A stretch of 64,000 bases of DNA from Nitrospirota bacterium (GTDB taxonomy: Bacteria > Nitrospirota > Thermodesulfovibrionia > Thermodesulfovibrionales > Dissulfurispiraceae): the NCBI GenBank assembly GCA_040752355.1, contig JBFMHE010000009.1, positions 62,001-126,000 on the forward strand. Reading direction: 5' to 3'. Below, in pieces: positions 1 through 6,474 of the stretch. Each line of letters starts with the position of its first letter. Position 1 is the stretch's first letter. Under the pieces are notes generated by a model. It had not been told where the DNA came from and searched no databases. It worked only from the letters and a program-made list of their open reading frames with translations. A program made the translations under genes and the position numbers.

Positions 1-65
1 CGTCACGCGTGACGCGTGATGCGTGAAGGACTCAAAAGGCGGCTGCTTCGGCAGCCGCCTTTTTT
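1..65 (+). terminator. Cassette-bounding repeat with UUCG terminator, copy A
   Basis: A tract of ACGCGTGA/GCGTGATGCGTGA units (1-28) leads into a hairpin with 9-bp arms (38-46 and 51-59), a TTCG tetraloop and a six-T run. The form is that of a strong rho-independent terminator for plus-strand transcription. The same unit recurs near 1460, 2113 and 2805, each time after a small toxin-antitoxin module. It presumably closes a module lying before the window. Confidence 0.85.
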
Positions 66-149
66 GTTTATCGATCCCCTTAGCCACTACAGCCCTGAAT
101 CCCGAATAAATATGCTATGCTAGTATAGATAGTTGTCGAGGAGGCGCAT

Positions 150-407
150 ATGAAGACAATGTGCATAAAATATCCCGAATCGGTGCTTGCAGCGCTCAAC
201 CTCAGCCCCGAGATCTTTGAGCAGGAGGCGAAGACCGCCCTTGCAGTAAAGCTCTATGAGATGGGTCGCCTCACCTCGGGACAGGCCGCTTCTCTTGTCG
301 GCATATCGCGAGTCGCATTTCTGTTGAACTGTTCCCGGTATGGCGCAGCAACTGTAGAATGGGATCAGAGTGAATTGGACAGCGAGTTTTCGGACAGTCT
401 TCAATGA
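150..407 (+). CDS. UPF0175-family antitoxin
   Basis: This 85-residue protein resembles the UPF0175 family, small helix-turn-helix-like antitoxins that neutralise an adjacent PIN-like toxin and probably repress their own promoter. The central AAKLYEMGRLTSGQAA-like stretch (here AVKLYEMGRLTSGQAA) and the following LVGISRVAF are the family signature. A GAGGAGG ribosome-binding site at 138-144 sits five bases before the ATG. The stop overlaps the start of the toxin gene as ATGA, so the pair is translationally coupled. A TATAGA -10-like box lies at about 124-129. It is the first gene of a module bounded by two near-identical terminators. The function is inferred from family pairing. Confidence 0.85.
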   Translation: MKTMCIKYPESVLAALNLSPEIFEQEAKTALAVKLYEMGRLTSGQAASLVGISRVAFLLNCSRYGAATVEWDQSELDSEFSDSLQ

Positions 408-901
408 CAGGCCGCCTGATCTCAAATACAGGCCCCCTCATCGCGCTTGCGCTTATCGATCGTCTGGACATTTTGCAGAAACTCTTTCGGCAGGTCACTG
501 TTCCCGGCTTGGTTCATGCCGAACTGCTCGAAGGCGGCAGTTCCGGTTGCGGCCTTGCCTCGTATAACAAAGCATCGTGGATTGAAGTCCGTCATTTATC
601 CAAGCCGGTAGAACCGTTGCTTCAAACAATTCTGGACCGTGGCGAGGCATCCGTCATTCAGCTTGCCGGGGAGATCGCGGCCGATTATGTCCTGATCGAT
701 GAACGCAAAGCCAGAAAGGTCGCTCGTGATGTCTTCGGACTCAAGGTGGTCGGCACTGCCCGGGTCCTTGTAGAGGCCAAGAGGAACGGATATATCGACA
801 GCGTCGGCGCTGCTCTCTCTCGCATGAAAGAAGGCGGCTACTATATCCATGATACTATCGTCTGGTTTGCATTGAAAGAGGCAAAGGAGACGGCGCGGTG
901 A
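404..901 (+). CDS. DUF3368 PIN-like toxin
   Basis: This 165-residue protein belongs to the DUF3368 group of PIN-like nucleases, the usual partner of UPF0175 antitoxins. It is predicted to be a metal-dependent RNase that stops growth when released. The start SNTGPLIALALIDRLDIL carries the N-terminal beta-alpha unit of the fold, and LIDERKARKVA near residue 105 is the second conserved block, followed by a VVGTARVL segment. It overlaps the antitoxin by four bases (ATGA). Its stop overlaps, as GTGA, a short chimeric remnant downstream. The reading frame appears complete. The exact target RNA cannot be read from sequence. Confidence 0.85.
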   Translation: MTGRLISNTGPLIALALIDRLDILQKLFRQVTVPGLVHAELLEGGSSGCGLASYNKASWIEVRHLSKPVEPLLQTILDRGEASVIQLAGEIAADYVLIDERKARKVARDVFGLKVVGTARVLVEAKRNGYIDSVGAALSRMKEGGYYIHDTIVWFALKEAKETAR

Positions 902-1050
902 ACGCTTGTCCATTTTGCAAAGGAACCATCGAAGAAAATAGGAAATGGGGACGGTTCCAAGAAAATATTCATGAGGGAGTTGTCGTAATAATCACCACTT
1001 ACAGACCTGATCCCGAGCTGTGGATTGACTGGAAAGTAAGGAGGAAATGA
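898..1050 (+). pseudogene. Chimeric remnant: YgiT-type start joined to a toxin C-terminus
   Basis: From GTG 898 an open frame of 50 codons begins VNACPFCKGTIEE, nearly identical to the first 13 residues of the intact YgiT-type gene just downstream. It then runs through a GGGGACGGTTCC repeat and ends GVVVIITTYRPDPELW and a short basic tail. That ending is typical of DUF4258-like small toxins, the usual upstream partner of YgiT-type antitoxins. I read this as a recombination scar: the 5' part of a toxin gene was replaced by the 5' end of a second antitoxin copy plus a repeat. The stop overlaps the downstream gene region. It is unlikely to make an active toxin. Confidence 0.6.
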
Positions 1051-1052
1051 CA

Positions 1053-1295
1053 ATGAACACTTGTCCGTTTTGTAAAGGGACCGTCGAAGAAAAAAACATC
1101 GAGCACATTCATCGCTGGGGCGATGAACTGTATCTGTTCGAGGATGTAAGGGCAGAAGTATGCAAACAGTGCGGAGAGGCTTTTTTATTTCCAGCGACCT
1201 TAAAGGCTATTGACACTATTATAAGAGAAAAGCCGAAAACTGAGCGGATCAAATGCATCCCTGTAATCAGCATGGCCGAAAATGCTGCGGCGTAA
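1053..1295 (+). CDS. YgiT-type zinc-finger antitoxin (MqsA N-domain-like)
   Basis: This protein of about 80 residues has two CxxC pairs: CPFC near the N-terminus and CKQC about 35 residues later. This is the zinc-binding arrangement of YgiT/MqsA-type antitoxins. It lacks the C-terminal HTH domain of full MqsA, as in many short homologues paired with DUF4258 toxins. I chose ATG 1053 (MNTCPFCKG) over the in-frame ATG at 1047, because AAGGAGG ends about nine bases before it and homologues start here. The natural toxin partner upstream survives only as a C-terminal remnant, so this antitoxin appears to be an orphan. Confidence 0.75.
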   Translation: MNTCPFCKGTVEEKNIEHIHRWGDELYLFEDVRAEVCKQCGEAFLFPATLKAIDTIIREKPKTERIKCIPVISMAENAAA

Positions 1296-1299
1296 GACA

Positions 1300-1348
1300 G
1301 AAATGGACAGAAATGGGGACGATGGACAGAAATGGGGACGGTTCTATT
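1300..1348 (+). repeat. GACAGAAATGGGGACGGTTC repeat units
   Basis: Between the YgiT-type gene and the next terminator, the unit GACAGAAATGGGGACG occurs twice in tandem (a third, shortened unit precedes them). The GGGGACGGTTC core recurs at about 947-958 inside the chimeric remnant and at about 2715-2727 after the DUF2283 gene. Motifs of this kind resemble REP-like sequences spread by REP-associated transposases. No such transposase gene is in the window. Confidence 0.6.
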
Positions 1349-1429
1349 TTCTCGATTCTCTGCTCTCTGGATAACTCCGGAGAAGGAGGCTGAAAAGAAG
1401 CATCGGCGCTAAAAATAAAGATCGTAATG

Positions 1430-1487
1430 CGCAATGCGTGATGCGTGAAGGACTCAAAAGGCGGCTGCTTCGGCAGCCGCCTTTTTT
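1430..1487 (+). terminator. Cassette-bounding repeat with UUCG terminator, copy B
   Basis: GCGTGATGCGTGAAGGACTC precedes a hairpin at 1460-1481, identical in stem and TTCG loop to copy A, with six Ts following. It ends the UPF0175/DUF3368/YgiT module. HicB begins only about 40 bases further on. Confidence 0.85.
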
Positions 1488-1524
1488 GTTTGCAATTCTT
1501 CCCTATCCTGTGGTATTTATAGTT

Positions 1525-1809
1525 ATGCAATCAGCCGAGTTTGTTTTCACCGGTATTGTTTTTAAAGAGGGAGAGCGATACAATTCCTTATGCCCGGAGC
1601 TTGATGTAGCATCGGAAGGTGAGACCGTCAAGGAAGCATCAGGATATTTAATTGAAGCCGTATCTCTCTATTTGGAGACGGCAATCGAAGCAAACCTTCC
1701 CTATCTGCGCCCTATTCCCCGGAATGAAGACCCACGGATAACAAATCCGGAATCTATCATAACGACTTTTAATCTGAAAGTTGATTTTCAGATAAAAGTC
1801 CATGCCTAA
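1525..1809 (+). CDS. hicB: HicB-family antitoxin
   Basis: This 94-residue protein has the HicB partial RNase-H-like fold: an N-terminal strand (FTGIVFKEGERYNSLCPEL) followed by ASEGETVKEASGYLIEAVSLYLE, the signature of the family. HicB binds and inhibits HicA. No C-terminal RHH or HTH extension is visible, so DNA binding may be weak. The order hicB-hicA, antitoxin first, is one of the two known arrangements. The last eight bases overlap hicA, implying coupled translation. No strong ribosome-binding site is seen before ATG 1525. The start was picked because residues upstream are encoded by the terminator repeat. Confidence 0.8.
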   Translation: MQSAEFVFTGIVFKEGERYNSLCPELDVASEGETVKEASGYLIEAVSLYLETAIEANLPYLRPIPRNEDPRITNPESIITTFNLKVDFQIKVHA

Positions 1810-2020
1810 GCTTCCTCCAGTAAAACCCTATGAGATTATCAGAATTCTGGAGAGTATCGGTTTCTATAAAATACGACAAAAAGGAAGTCATTTACAGATG
1901 AAGAGGGGTAATCTCTTGGTTACTATTCCGATCCATCCCGGAGATTTGAGTACAGGCACATTGAGATCTATACTGCGGCAGGCCAGATTGGATATTGATG
2001 AATTTCTAAAGCTGTTTTAA
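1802..2020 (+). CDS. hicA: HicA-family mRNA interferase toxin
   Basis: This 72-residue protein has the dsRBD-like HicA fold. The motif RQKGSHLQMKR contains the conserved Gly-Ser-His, whose histidine is the catalytic residue. It is followed by TIPIHPGDLSTGTLRSILRQA, the usual second half. HicA cleaves mRNA independently of the ribosome and is held inactive by HicB. The length is normal for the family. The gene is followed after about 90 bases by terminator copy C. Motifs are complete, so the toxin is probably functional. Confidence 0.85.
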   Translation: MPKLPPVKPYEIIRILESIGFYKIRQKGSHLQMKRGNLLVTIPIHPGDLSTGTLRSILRQARLDIDEFLKLF

Positions 2021-2072
2021 TGAAGCACGCCGTAAGGCACGGCATCGAGCTCAGCTTCTAACAACAACCGTA

Positions 2073-2140
2073 ATGCGTCACGCGTGACGCGTGATGCGTG
2101 AAGGACTCGAAAGGCGGCTGCTTCGGCAGCCGCCTTTTTT
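2073..2140 (+). terminator. Cassette-bounding repeat with UUCG terminator, copy C
   Basis: The direct tract GCGTCACGCGTGACGCGTGA is followed by the shared hairpin at 2113-2134 and six Ts. It closes the hicBA module. The tract plus hairpin is nearly identical to copy A over about 65 bases. Confidence 0.85.
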
Positions 2141-2182
2141 ATTTACAAAAGAAAACAAACGTTTGTGATATAATTTTAATCA

Positions 2183-2471
2183 ATGATCGGCTCTGTAATA
2201 TCGAAGAATAATATCGCGATCCGCTTAACCGCTGAGAGATGGGCGCATATTGTTGAGGCGCATGACTATATGGCAGGCAATCAGGACCTTGTCTTTGAAA
2301 CATATTGAAAGTCCGGATTGTATAGTTCAAGGGGGAAAAGACGAGCTAATCGCTATCAAGCATTATCAAAAGACTTCTATTTCTAAAAAGTCTATGGTCG
2401 TAGCTTATAGGGAGGATGCAACTGACGGTTTGGAGAGGATAACCAAGAGAGGTGTCGTGTGGAAAAAGTAA
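2183..2471 (+). pseudogene. Frameshifted and deleted toxin-like gene, partner of a DUF2283 protein
   Basis: From ATG 2183 the frame reads IAIRLTAERWAHIVEAHDYM and then VFET before a TGA. Shifting by one base near 2303 restores IESPDCIVQGGKDELIAIKH and continues to SMVVAYREDATDG. In related proteins a short FVITAYF-like strand follows DG; here it is missing, and the frame jumps to ITKRGVVWKK. So one extra base and an internal deletion of roughly 20-24 bases both damage the gene. The family is one I associate with DUF2283 neighbours. It looks like a small RNase-type toxin, but I cannot name the family firmly. The DUF2283 gene downstream is intact. Confidence 0.6.
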
Positions 2472-2692
2472 ATAGCGTTTTGGACTCCCTGCCGTACATT
2501 TTAAAAATGCCCTCTCATCGCATTTGGATTGACTATGATGAAGAGGCTGATGTCCTCTATATAAGCTTCAGAAAGCCCCAACAGGCTAATGACAGCATTA
2601 TGGAAAACGATATAATTTATCACTACCATGATAAAGAGCTCGTAGGAATGACCATACTTCATGCTCAAAATAAGGCTGCTCAGCAAAGATAA
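2459..2692 (+). CDS. DUF2283-family small protein, probable antitoxin partner
   Basis: This 77-residue protein carries the DUF2283 signature IDYDEEADVLYISFRKP, followed by the C-terminal half ELVGMTILHAQNK. DUF2283 proteins commonly sit downstream of a small toxin-like gene and are presumed antitoxins, though biochemical evidence is thin. GTG 2459 is chosen, overlapping the end of the broken upstream gene by 13 bases. The longer N-terminus (LDSLPYILKMP) is seen in one subgroup of the family. Because its partner is broken, this gene may be a solitary survivor. A GGGGACGGTTCC repeat follows the stop. Confidence 0.65.
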   Translation: MEKVNSVLDSLPYILKMPSHRIWIDYDEEADVLYISFRKPQQANDSIMENDIIYHYHDKELVGMTILHAQNKAAQQR

Positions 2693-2764
2693 TGAACAAG
2701 ATAGCTATGGAGAAATGGGGACGGTTCCAACAGTGTTCGGCATCGAGCTCAGCTTCTACAACGT

Positions 2765-2834
2765 AATGCGTCACGCGTAATGCGTGATGCGTGAAGGACT
2801 CAAAGGGCGGCTGCTTCGGCAGCCGCCCTTTTTT
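2765..2834 (+). terminator. Cassette-bounding repeat with UUCG terminator, copy D
   Basis: This is the fourth copy: the GCGTCACGCGTAATGCGTGA tract, then the hairpin at 2805-2828 with the stem extended by one G-C pair, then six Ts. It is the last of the array and separates plus-strand modules from the minus-strand vapBC pair. It may stop plus-strand transcription from running into vapC antisense. Confidence 0.85.
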
Positions 2835-2879
2835 ATTTGGTTACCTCCAGGAAATTCCGCCCTCTTCAGAGCTTTCAAT

Positions 2880-3275
2880 TTATTCTTGATAGCGTTTCAA
2901 TCCGGGAATGCTTGAGAAGTGGTCATCTATCGTAAGGACATCAAGATTGTGTTCTAATGCCAGTGCGCCTATAAGAAGATCGGACATCGGCAGGGTGATT
3001 CCCTTCTTTCTCAATCGGGCAGAGAGGTTTCCGGCTCTTATCCATACGTCAGGGTCCATCTCTATATAATGGAGCGCTGATAGCACATTCGACAACTGCG
3101 CTGCCTCATGGTCGGACTTCGCGCCCTGCAGAAGCTCATAGCAGATTACTCCGCAGATGCTGGCCTGACCTGCTTCGATAAGCCCGGCAACCGCATCTGC
3201 CGTCCCCGAAGATCCCCTGAAGAATTCGACCCATGCACTCGTATCGATTAAGACATTACGACTTTCTTTTCTCAA
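2880..3275 (-). CDS. vapC: VapC-family PIN-domain toxin
   Basis: This 131-residue PIN-domain ribonuclease has the first catalytic aspartate in VLIDTSAWVEFF, a conserved Glu in ICYELLQGA, and the later acidic block LPMSDLLIGALA plus LTIDDHFSSIPGL. VapC toxins cut specific tRNAs or rRNA. The family length is normal. The start overlaps the end of the VapB gene by 20 bases, so expression is coupled. It lies downstream of ispF on the same strand. Its target cannot be deduced from sequence. Confidence 0.9.
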   Translation of the reverse strand: MRKESRNVLIDTSAWVEFFRGSSGTADAVAGLIEAGQASICGVICYELLQGAKSDHEAAQLSNVLSALHYIEMDPDVWIRAGNLSARLRKKGITLPMSDLLIGALALEHNLDVLTIDDHFSSIPGLKRYQE

Positions 3276-3498
3276 TGGCCTTTTCCCTTTTCATCTGCAC
3301 TTTCAACTCTTTGTCCTCTTCGGCTTTCCAGTCGAACGCCAGGGAAACCTTGCCTTTGAGGCAAAGGAGCTCTTTTGCTTTTTGCAGCCGTACGTATTCC
3401 TGCATGGCAATAGTGATTGCCTTGGTCTTTGATTTCTCTCCTGACACCTTCTGCACTTCTTTGACAAGGTCGTCGGGTATGTTCAATGTTGCACGCAT
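3256..3498 (-). CDS. vapB: VapB-family antitoxin
   Basis: This antitoxin of about 80 residues starts MRATLNIPDDLVKEVQK, typical of the ribbon-helix-helix-like VapB2/DUF2191 type. KTKAITIAMQEYVRLQK forms the second helix. The C-terminal KGKVSLAFDWKAEEDKEL probably wraps around the toxin. I chose ATG 3498 over the GTG three codons upstream, because GGAGG lies seven bases before the ATG and the GTG would sit on top of it. It precedes and overlaps vapC. RHH antitoxins usually repress their own operon. Confidence 0.85.
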   Translation of the reverse strand: MRATLNIPDDLVKEVQKVSGEKSKTKAITIAMQEYVRLQKAKELLCLKGKVSLAFDWKAEEDKELKVQMKREKAIEKRKS

Positions 3499-3610
3499 TA
3501 TAGTCACCTCCGATATATGCTCCTATTATATGCATATATTTCGTGCTTTTTCAACTGGACAAGACATATACGGAAAGAGCAGTACGATGGGATGGGACAT
3601 GAATGAATTT

Positions 3611-4081
3611 CTAAAGCTTCTTCAAGAGGCACACCGCCTGGGCCGCGATCCCCTCGCCTTTGCCGGCAAACCCCATTCCCTCGTTGGTCTTCGCCTTTAT
3701 ATTGATGCGTGAGGGATCGATGCCGGACTGTGCGATAGCCGTCTTCATTGCATCCAGGTGAGGAGCCATTTTCGGCCTTTCGGCGATGATGATCGAATCG
3801 ATCCACGCAATCTCGAAACCCTCCGCCCTGACGAGATCGACGACCCCCTTGAGCAGGAGGATGCTCGACGCGTCTTTCCATGCGGGATCGGTATCGGGGA
3901 AGTGCCTCCCGATATCCCCCTCGCCCAGGGCGCCGAGGAGCGCATCGATAATGGCATGGCAGAGCACGTCCGCATCGGAATGGCCGAGGAGCCCCCTCTC
4001 GAAAGGGATCTCGACGCCGCCGATAATGAGCTTCCGCCCTTCGACCAGCCTGTGTGAATCGTAACCTATACCAACACGCAT
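3611..4081 (-). CDS. ispF: 2-C-methyl-D-erythritol 2,4-cyclodiphosphate synthase
   Basis: IspF converts CDP-methylerythritol 2-phosphate to the cyclic diphosphate in the MEP isoprenoid pathway; it is a cytoplasmic trimer with zinc. GIGYDSHRL holds the Asp and His metal ligands, [20 protein letters not shown] is the family signature, and [20 protein letters not shown] is the C-terminal active-site block. The length (about 156 residues) is normal. I chose ATG 4081 ([10 protein letters not shown]) over an in-frame TTG five codons upstream. It follows ispD on the same strand, the classical ispDF order, with only a repeat-rich gap of 89 bases between them. Confidence 0.93.
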   Translation of the reverse strand: MRVGIGYDSHRLVEGRKLIIGGVEIPFERGLLGHSDADVLCHAIIDALLGALGEGDIGRHFPDTDPAWKDASSILLLKGVVDLVRAEGFEIAWIDSIIIAERPKMAPHLDAMKTAIAQSGIDPSRINIKAKTNEGMGFAGKGEGIAAQAVCLLKKL

Positions 4082-4085
4082 ACCC

Positions 4086-4132
4086 CTAAATTCCAATCCT
4101 CAAATTCCAAAATCCAAACAAGTTCCAAACTT
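4086..4132. repeat. TTCCAAATTCC-type repeat tract after ispD
   Basis: This AT-rich run of TTCCAA/AAATTCC units lies between the S23-like end of the ispD fusion and ispF. A matching tract (4561-4644, on the other side of the S23-like domain) is translated as a linker. The S23-like segment is therefore flanked by two copies of the same degenerate repeat. Confidence 0.65.
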
Positions 4133-4170
4133 CAAGCTCAACGACCAAACAGACTTAACGACCCAATGAT

Positions 4171-5361
4171 TCATCCCTTGCTCTTTTCAACAATCGCACT
4201 GAATATTTTCGTCAACTCGACCGATTCGCGCAAAAGAGTACCGCGGTCAGACTCCTGAAGACTATCACAAGAGACGAGTTTAAGCCAATAGCCGCTTTCC
4301 TTTGCCTCTTTCCGGCATATCTTAATTCTCATAAGGAAATCCTTCTTACTCAAAGACTCATTGGCTTCGATATAATTCGCCCCTACAGAGCCAGCCGACC
4401 TGACAAGCTGTTTGCACATCTCGCTATTCTGCAACGTCCTGGGCAACCCTCCGGAAAAGGTAACAACATCTTTGGCAAACTTGAGCGTCCGAAGTCCCAG
4501 ATCGAACGGCTTTCCGTAAGGCTCTGTATCTTTTTGTTCGCGATTTTGACTTAGGAATTCGTTTGAGTTTTGGCTCTCGGAATTTGGAACTTGTTTGGGG
4601 TCTGGAATTTGTTTGGAATTTGGAGTCTGGAATTTGGAATTTGCCTTTAACAGCGCTTCCGCGACAATGGCATCCTCGGGGGTGGTTACCTTTATGTTCC
4701 GGTACGAGCCCTCTACCACCCGTATCGTACCGCCGGACTTCTCGACGAGCGCCGCATCGTCGGTCGCGTAGTATCCGTCGGCGCGGGCTTTCTCGTGGGC
4801 GTGCCTGATCCTGTCCACCCGGAAGGTCTGCGGCGTCTGGACAGCCCAGAGCACGGAGCGGTCCAGGGTCCTCCTGACGACGATCTCTTCGCCCTCGGTA
4901 CCGTCCTCGTACCGGCGGAGCCTGCCCTCCTTGATGGTGTCCTTCACCGGGACCGCGGCGACGACGCCGTCGAAATCCTCGAGCCCCGCAATCGTCCGCC
5001 CGATCAGCGCCCCATCCGCGAGCGGCCGCGCGCCGTCGTGTATCACGACGACAGAGGCCTTGCCGTCCAGCGCCTTGAGGCCGTTGTAGACCGAATCCTG
5101 GCGCTCTTTGCCGCCGGGGATAATGCGCTTCACCTTCGTAATCCCGTACCGCTCGATCAGCGCAGCGCCTGGGGAGATATCCTCTCCCTTGAGCACGGGG
5201 ATGATCTCGGCGATCTCCTCCACGCCCTGGAGCGCCTCGAGCGTCCAGATGAGGAGCGGCTTGCCGAGGAGCTCGAAGAGCGGCTTGTTGCGCTCCGAGC
5301 CGAACCGCGTCCCCAGCCCCGCGGCAGGGACAACTGCGACTACTCTCTCTCCCTTGATCAT
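4171..5361 (-). CDS. ispD: IspD fused to an S23-type four-helix-bundle domain
   Basis: Residues 1 to about 240 are a complete IspD, which makes CDP-methylerythritol from MEP and CTP. The signature PAAGLGTRFG is at the N-terminus, then HDGARPL, AVQTPQTFR, TDDAALVE and KVTTPEDA. IspD normally ends here. The frame instead continues through a low-complexity Asn/Ser/Pro/Lys/Gln linker (about 241-285) into a four-helix-bundle domain of the S23 or 23S-rRNA-intervening-sequence family (GSVGANYIEANESLSKKDF, then IKICRKEAKESGYWL). The linker is encoded by a short-repeat tract. I infer that an S23 gene landed behind ispD and read through. IspD function is probably retained. The S23 part has no defined activity. 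Confidence 0.88.
   Translation of the reverse strand: MIKGERVVAVVPAAGLGTRFGSERNKPLFELLGKPLLIWTLEALQGVEEIAEIIPVLKGEDISPGAALIERYGITKVKRIIPGGKERQDSVYNGLKALDGKASVVVIHDGARPLADGALIGRTIAGLEDFDGVVAAVPVKDTIKEGRLRRYEDGTEGEEIVVRRTLDRSVLWAVQTPQTFRVDRIRHAHEKARADGYYATDDAALVEKSGGTIRVVEGSYRNIKVTTPEDAIVAEALLKANSKFQTPNSKQIPDPKQVPNSESQNSNEFLSQNREQKDTEPYGKPFDLGLRTLKFAKDVVTFSGGLPRTLQNSEMCKQLVRSAGSVGANYIEANESLSKKDFLMRIKICRKEAKESGYWLKLVSCDSLQESDRGTLLRESVELTKIFSAIVEKSKG
4561..4644. repeat. AATTTGGAATTTG repeat tract translated as the IspD-S23 linker
   Basis: This tract of TTTGGAATTTGG/GTTTGG units lies in the ispD coding frame and is much lower in GC than the flanking IspD sequence. On the minus strand it reads as a peptide rich in N, S, K, Q and P (NSKFQTPNSKQIPDPKQVP). 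It matches the tract after the S23-like stop, giving a repeat-S23-repeat arrangement. Confidence 0.75.
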
Positions 5362-5367
5362 CCTTCT

Positions 5368-6348
5368 TTACTCTTCTTCCCGCACCTTTGCGAAGATCAT
5401 CCGTCCCGCCGTGGTCTGGAGCACGCTCGTCACCACGAGGTCGGCGTTCCTGCCGATAAGCTTGCGCGCATTCTCGACAACGACCATCGTCCCGTCGTCG
5501 AGATAGGCGACGCCCTGGTTGTACTCCTTGCCCTCCTTCACAATAAAGAGGTTCATCGTCTCACCGGGCAGCACCACCGGCTTCAGCACGTTCGCCAGTT
5601 CGTTGATATTCAGCACCGCCACGCCCTGGAGCTGCGCCACCTTGTTGAGATTGAAATCGTTGGTGATGATCTTGGCGTTCAGCAGCCGCGCGAGGGCGAT
5701 GAGCTTCGCATCGACCTCCCGCACCCTGGGAAAGTCCTCTTCGACGATCCTGACCTTGATGTTCGACATCTTCTGGATGCGGTGCAGGATATCGAGCCCC
5801 CTCCTGCCCTTCGTCCGCCTCATGGGGTCGGGAGAGTCCGCAATATACTGGAGCTCCTGGAGGATGAACTGGGGGATGATGAACGTCCCCTCGAGGAAGC
5901 CCGATTCGATGACATCCGCAATGCGGCCGTCGATGATGACGCTGGTGTCGAGAATCTTGAGATCCTCCTCGAGCTCCTGCCCCTTGAAGAGCCGCATGAT
6001 CGCGGGTATGGTGAGGTTCTTTCCCCGGTGGAGGCCGACGAAGAGCCCGCCGTACCCGAGCACCGCGTTCAGGACAAAAGACGCTATCGCCCAGCTCTCG
6101 TCGGTGAGCAGGAAGCGGAGCGGAAAGAGGAGCAGCACCGAAAAGATGAGCCCCATGCCGAGGCCGAAGAGCCCCCCGATGACCGATCCGAACGAAAAGC
6201 CCTTCAGCTTCGATTCAACGAACAAAGAGACCATGCCGAGAAAAATACCGATTAATAATCCCTGGACGGCCATCCCGTACTTGAGGCCGTAGAGATAGCC
6301 CGCAAGAGTAAAGACCGCTACCACAGCGCTCCTGGAAAAAATATTCAT
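5368..6348 (-). CDS. PIN-TRAM domain membrane protein (YacL family)
   Basis: The N-terminal third (about 110 residues) has four hydrophobic segments. A cytoplasmic PIN domain follows, starting ILDTSVIIDGRIADV, with acidic residues also in the IITNDFNLNKVAQL block, and then a C-terminal TRAM-like beta domain (GVAYLDDGTMVVVENARKLIG). This is the architecture of YacL-type proteins, often found next to ispD and ispF as here. The PIN fold suggests an RNase, but no substrate is established. AAGGAGGTG lies just before ATG 6348. It ends six bases before the ispD start and is probably transcribed with it. Confidence 0.88.
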   Translation of the reverse strand: MNIFSRSAVVAVFTLAGYLYGLKYGMAVQGLLIGIFLGMVSLFVESKLKGFSFGSVIGGLFGLGMGLIFSVLLLFPLRFLLTDESWAIASFVLNAVLGYGGLFVGLHRGKNLTIPAIMRLFKGQELEEDLKILDTSVIIDGRIADVIESGFLEGTFIIPQFILQELQYIADSPDPMRRTKGRRGLDILHRIQKMSNIKVRIVEEDFPRVREVDAKLIALARLLNAKIITNDFNLNKVAQLQGVAVLNINELANVLKPVVLPGETMNLFIVKEGKEYNQGVAYLDDGTMVVVENARKLIGRNADLVVTSVLQTTAGRMIFAKVREEE

Positions 6349-6474
6349 CGCTCATTCACCTCCTTTCATGAAGATTTCGAAAATCCTGCTACCTAAATTC
6401 TAAACAAAACAGGACCGGAGTACCAACTTTCCTGTCCTTTGGGGGCTATGAACAGCGTGCAGCGGGGATGGCGC

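Noticed and set aside
2183-2309. In-frame TGA at 2307 as a selenocysteine codon, given selB in the window
   Set aside because: Continuing past the TGA in the same frame gives no family similarity; similarity resumes in another frame, so a frameshift explains it.
1-2834. Integron gene cassettes with attC sites
   Set aside because: The repeats lack attC core motifs (RYYYAAC/GTTRRRY), and the hairpins have the form of terminators with T runs. No integrase gene was seen.
1997-3617. A 16-base match, ATGAATTTCTAAAGCT, between the end of hicA and the sequence after ispF
   Set aside because: A match of this length is expected about once by chance in a window this size, and no flanking similarity extends it.
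4171-4510. S23-like domain as a sign of an rRNA intervening sequence here
   Set aside because: No rRNA sequence surrounds it; it is joined to ispD.
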